Below, piece by piece: positions 20,870 to 23,239 of a stretch of DNA of 23,239 bases. The DNA comes from a virus, in IMG/VR virus record IMGVR_UViG_3300042691_040085, positions 1 through 23,239 of that record. The stretch is one strand, 5' to 3'. Under the pieces are notes generated by a model. It saw only the letters and a list, made by a program, of their open reading frames with translations, did not search any database and had not been told where the DNA came from. Made by a program: the position numbers and the translations under genes. How positions within the stretch are numbered: position 1 is the first letter of the stretch; each line of letters starts with the position of its first letter.

Positions 20870-22093
20870 ATGAAAAAAATATTAGACTTAGGATCTTACT
20901 ATGTAAGTGATTTTTTAAAAAATGATAATGATTTAGAAAATAGAAAAAAATATAGCCTGGATCTTTATTTAGATGAGGATATAGGTGCTGTTAGATTAAA
21001 AGATATTGCACCAGCAGAATCTATGTGGGGCCAATATTGGTATCGAAGCGGAATTAACGCTAGTATGATTAAAGAATTACAAGGGATAGTTGGCGAAATT
21101 ACATCTCGTGTAAAATTAACAGAAGGCGATAAATGGCTTGATATTGCTTGTAACGACGGAACGTTACTAAAAGCGGTTCCTAATCATATTTCTAAATATG
21201 GAATCGATCCTTGCGACGATTCTTATCATAATGAAAGTAGTCAAGTAGCGACAGTTGTCCAAGATTATTTCACTTATGATGCATGGGAACGCTGTGGTAA
21301 TAAAAATCAAACTGCTAAAGTTATTACTTGTATAGCAATGTTTTATGATTTAGATGACCCTAGACCTTTTGTAAAAGATCTATATCGTGTGCTCGACGAT
21401 GACGGTGTTTTAGTTTTACAAATGAGCTACACTCCGCTAATGGTTAAACAAATGGCATTTGATAACATTTGTCACGAACATGTATATTATTATGATTTAA
21501 CTAGTATTAAAAAATTATTCGAAGAACACGGATTTAAAATAGTCGATTGTAGCCTAAATGACACCAATGGTGGAAGTTTTAGAATCTACCTTCAAAAAAA
21601 TATTGCTAAAAAATCATCTTTTGGAACAGCACCATTTCGAGATGTATGTGATGTAAGAATTGCATCTATATTAGAATACGAAAGAACGGTATGTAATATT
21701 AGAGATATTGCAGTCTGGGAAGATTTTAATCGCAGATTAAATGATTTAAAAAATCAAGTAATGGGTTTTATAAAAAATGTAAAACTACAAGGAAAAACAA
21801 TTTATGGATATGGTGCTAGCACAAAAGGAAATACCTTACTTCAATATTTTGGATTAGATTCGAATTATATTACTGCTATAGCCGAACGTAGCTCTTATAA
21901 ATTCGGGTTGAAAACTGTAGGAACATTAATCCCTATTATCAATGAAGATGAAATGCGTAAAGCAAATCCGGATTATGCTTTAGTATTACCGTGGCATTTT
22001 ATTGATGAATTTACAAAAAGAGAAATTAATTATTTAGAGGCCGGCGGAAAATTAATAGTTCCGTGCCCGATATTTAATATTATCGAAAAATAA
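20870..22093 (+). CDS. Sugar C-methyltransferase (TylC3-like), N-terminally short
   Basis: 407 residues. A central SAM methyltransferase domain ('WLDIACNDGTLLKAV', about 88-102, with 'VITCIAMFYDLDDPRPFV') is followed by the C-terminal domain of NDP-hexose C-methyltransferases: 'ICHEHVYYYDLTSI', 'NGGSFRIYL', 'YGYGASTKGNTLLQYFG' and 'LPWHFIDEF'. Such enzymes add a methyl to a 4-keto-6-deoxy sugar nucleotide, the type of product Gmd makes. Most relatives begin with a zinc-binding C-x2-C module; here the protein starts at 'ILDLGSYYVSDFL', just after where it would be, and a TAA lies two codons upstream, so the module is absent. Confidence 0.88.
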   Translation: MKKILDLGSYYVSDFLKNDNDLENRKKYSLDLYLDEDIGAVRLKDIAPAESMWGQYWYRSGINASMIKELQGIVGEITSRVKLTEGDKWLDIACNDGTLLKAVPNHISKYGIDPCDDSYHNESSQVATVVQDYFTYDAWERCGNKNQTAKVITCIAMFYDLDDPRPFVKDLYRVLDDDGVLVLQMSYTPLMVKQMAFDNICHEHVYYYDLTSIKKLFEEHGFKIVDCSLNDTNGGSFRIYLQKNIAKKSSFGTAPFRDVCDVRIASILEYERTVCNIRDIAVWEDFNRRLNDLKNQVMGFIKNVKLQGKTIYGYGASTKGNTLLQYFGLDSNYITAIAERSSYKFGLKTVGTLIPIINEDEMRKANPDYALVLPWHFIDEFTKREINYLEAGGKLIVPCPIFNIIEK

Positions 22094-22094
22094 A

Positions 22095-22892
22095 ATGTTT
22101 AACGAAAATAATACAACATTAGTAATACAAGGAAATTTGTATGAAAATTGGACATTATCTTTTATAGAAACATATAAAAAATATTTTAAGCATATTGTTT
22201 TATCTACTTGGGATAATGAGACAGTTGATGTTGATGGAATACAAATTGTTAAAAGTCCTTTACCAGAAATTACAGGACCAGGAAATATCAATTGTCAATT
22301 AAGATCAAGTTTAGTTGGTTGTCAACATGCTACTACGGAATTTATTATTAAAGTAAGGACTGATATTTTAATTAAAAAACCCGAAGTATGGTTAAAGTTT
22401 TTTTCTAATTATTGGAATCAAAATAGAATTTTTGTATTAGGATTAACATCTTGTCCGTTATTTGCTCCAAGAGATCAAATTTTTGCTGGATCAAAAGAAG
22501 ACATGATACATCTTTTTGATATACCATTTATTAATTCTAATTATAATCCTTCGTGGGGTAATTTATTTCCAGAGTTATATATAGGGGCTATGTATCATTC
22601 AAGGTTCAGTGAGACTGTTAAAAAATTCTTAGAACAACCTTACGATTACCTTATTAGTGAACACGAATATTATTGGGTTAATCCAAAGAAAAGAAATGAA
22701 ACAAATGACGAATGGTTAAAACTAAGACACAAATATATGTATCCTGTGTCTAAAAACTTAAAATATTCGTGGTATAAAAAATTTCCAAACGGAGAATATT
22801 ACTACGATTATGTTGCAGAAACAGCAGGCGAATACTGGCATGAAGATATTGTAGAAAATCATTACCGTATAGATCCTGCGTTTTATAAATAA
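22095..22892 (+). CDS. WavE-like lipopolysaccharide synthesis protein
   Basis: 265 residues matching the WavE family pattern: 'TLVIQGNLYENW' at the start, 'HIVLSTWDNE', the conserved 'FIIKVRTDILI' (about 83-93), 'RDQIFAGSKEDMIHLF', and a C-terminal aromatic-rich region 'HEYYWVNPKK...'. WavE proteins are linked to LPS core or O-antigen assembly and are probably glycosyltransferases; the R-T-D may act as a D-x-D equivalent. It starts one base after the C-methyltransferase stop without its own ribosome binding site (coupling). It would transfer the cassette's sugar to a virion or host-surface acceptor. Confidence 0.8.
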   Translation: MFNENNTTLVIQGNLYENWTLSFIETYKKYFKHIVLSTWDNETVDVDGIQIVKSPLPEITGPGNINCQLRSSLVGCQHATTEFIIKVRTDILIKKPEVWLKFFSNYWNQNRIFVLGLTSCPLFAPRDQIFAGSKEDMIHLFDIPFINSNYNPSWGNLFPELYIGAMYHSRFSETVKKFLEQPYDYLISEHEYYWVNPKKRNETNDEWLKLRHKYMYPVSKNLKYSWYKKFPNGEYYYDYVAETAGEYWHEDIVENHYRIDPAFYK

Positions 22893-22909
22893 TTTTTAGA
22901 GGAAAACTA

Positions 22910-23023
22910 TTTTATCATTGGCATTTTATTGATGAGTTTGAAAAAAGAGAACAAGAATATCTTAAATCTAGTAGTGCATTAGTTCTTCCTTGTCCTCAAT
23001 TTAAAGTTATAGCAGCTCAATAA
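22910..23023 (+). pseudogene. C-terminal remnant of a second sugar C-methyltransferase
   Basis: The frame reads F-Y-H-W-H-F-I-D-E-F-E-K-R-E and ends ...A-L-V-L-P-C-P-Q-F-K-V-I-A-A-Q-stop. The end of the intact C-methyltransferase reads W-H-F-I-D-E-F-T-K-R-E ... L-I-V-P-C-P-I-F-N-I-I-E-K-stop. There is no start codon and a TAA lies at 22886-22888, so only the last ~38 codons survive. The first 33 bases from TGGCATTTT differ from 21992-22024 at only about 3 positions, while later bases differ more: a diverged paralogue tail rather than a fresh duplication. Confidence 0.82.
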
Positions 23024-23063
23024 GGAATAATAATGGAAATAAAATTTGAATTTTAATTTTAGT

Positions 23064-23239
23064 ATGATAAAGATTTATAATTCTATTTTTAATGATCGGC
23101 AATCTAAATACATCGCCGACGGCATGTTAAAAAAATTTAAAGATAATCTCACAGAAGTAGAAACATCAATATACTCATTTAGAGCTGATGGATTTTATGA
23201 TCTGGAGGAAGCATTATGTTTTGTACCTTTTTTACATGA
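23064..23239 (+). CDS. Hypothetical protein, 3' partial
   Basis: ATG 23064 opens a frame of 58 codons that runs off the right edge: M-I-K-I-Y-N-S-I-F ... E-E-A-L-C-F-V-P-F-L-H. The start has no clear Shine-Dalgarno; a 7-codon mini-frame (23033-23056, GGA upstream) ends 8 bases before it and could couple translation. A basic stretch 'MLKKFKDNLTEV' is predicted helical. Too little is present to name a family; by position it likely belongs to the glycan cassette. Confidence 0.55.
   Translation, partial: MIKIYNSIFNDRQSKYIADGMLKKFKDNLTEVETSIYSFRADGFYDLEEALCFVPFLH

Overview
The window looks like part of a T4-like myovirus genome (Caudoviricetes) from an aquatic, AT-rich lineage. The evidence is: long runs of same-strand, tightly packed or overlapping genes; structural-type proteins (lysine-rich virion protein, tail-fibre/spike with a receptor-type N-terminus); the phage nucleotide-metabolism set nrdA, nrdB and glutaredoxin; two copies of the T4 late promoter octamer TATAAATA; and auxiliary genes common in T4-like phages of marine and fresh water (pstS, gmd, 2OG-Fe(II) oxygenases, FkbM-like methyltransferases). 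A betaproteobacterial host is an inference. It rests on the beta/gamma-like tmRNA tag ANDEVFALAA, a two-piece tmRNA gene order, and small Ala/Lys/Pro-rich exported proteins with beta-like signal peptides.

Layout. 1-1366: end of a structural region (5'-partial lysine-rich protein plus a small partner). 1369-2110: a PD-(D/E)XK exonuclease under a strong sigma70-type promoter that lies directly on its ATG. 2132-4271: tail fibre/spike behind a late promoter, and a small unknown protein. 4303-9875: nucleotide and redox block (nrdA, 2OG oxygenase, nrdB, SAM methyltransferase, a 56-residue protein, glutaredoxin, a small virion-like protein). 9876-14920: ahcY, an Sm-like small protein, an M15 cell-wall peptidase, a glycosyltransferase-like protein, a beta-class DNA methyltransferase under a second leaderless promoter, a candidate structured RNA, and a second 2OG-oxygenase-like protein.

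14943-18309 differs from the rest. It is a patch of independent transcription units with sigma70-type promoters and factor-independent terminators. It holds a circularly permuted (two-piece) tmRNA gene with encoded CCA, G3-U70 alanine identity pair and a readable tag; a degenerate second copy of the tmRNA acceptor piece; an HNH endonuclease on the opposite strand between the two copies; a phage lipoprotein; pstS behind a textbook Pho box; a three-hairpin 3' UTR; an overlapping secreted/membrane protein pair; and a second Ala/Lys-rich exported protein sharing its 3' end and terminator with the first.

18330-23239: a sugar-nucleotide/glycan cassette behind a late promoter. It contains gmd, a cytidylyltransferase-cupin fusion, an FkbM-like methyltransferase, a sugar C-methyltransferase missing its zinc-binding N-terminus, a WavE-like protein, the broken-off C-terminal end of another C-methyltransferase, and the start of a further gene. 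It probably makes and attaches a methylated deoxy-sugar.

The strongest leads are the phage-borne permuted tmRNA with its HNH-associated acceptor-piece duplication, the host-wired Pho-box pstS unit, the one-residue insertion in the NrdB metal motif, and ahcY alongside many methyltransferases.
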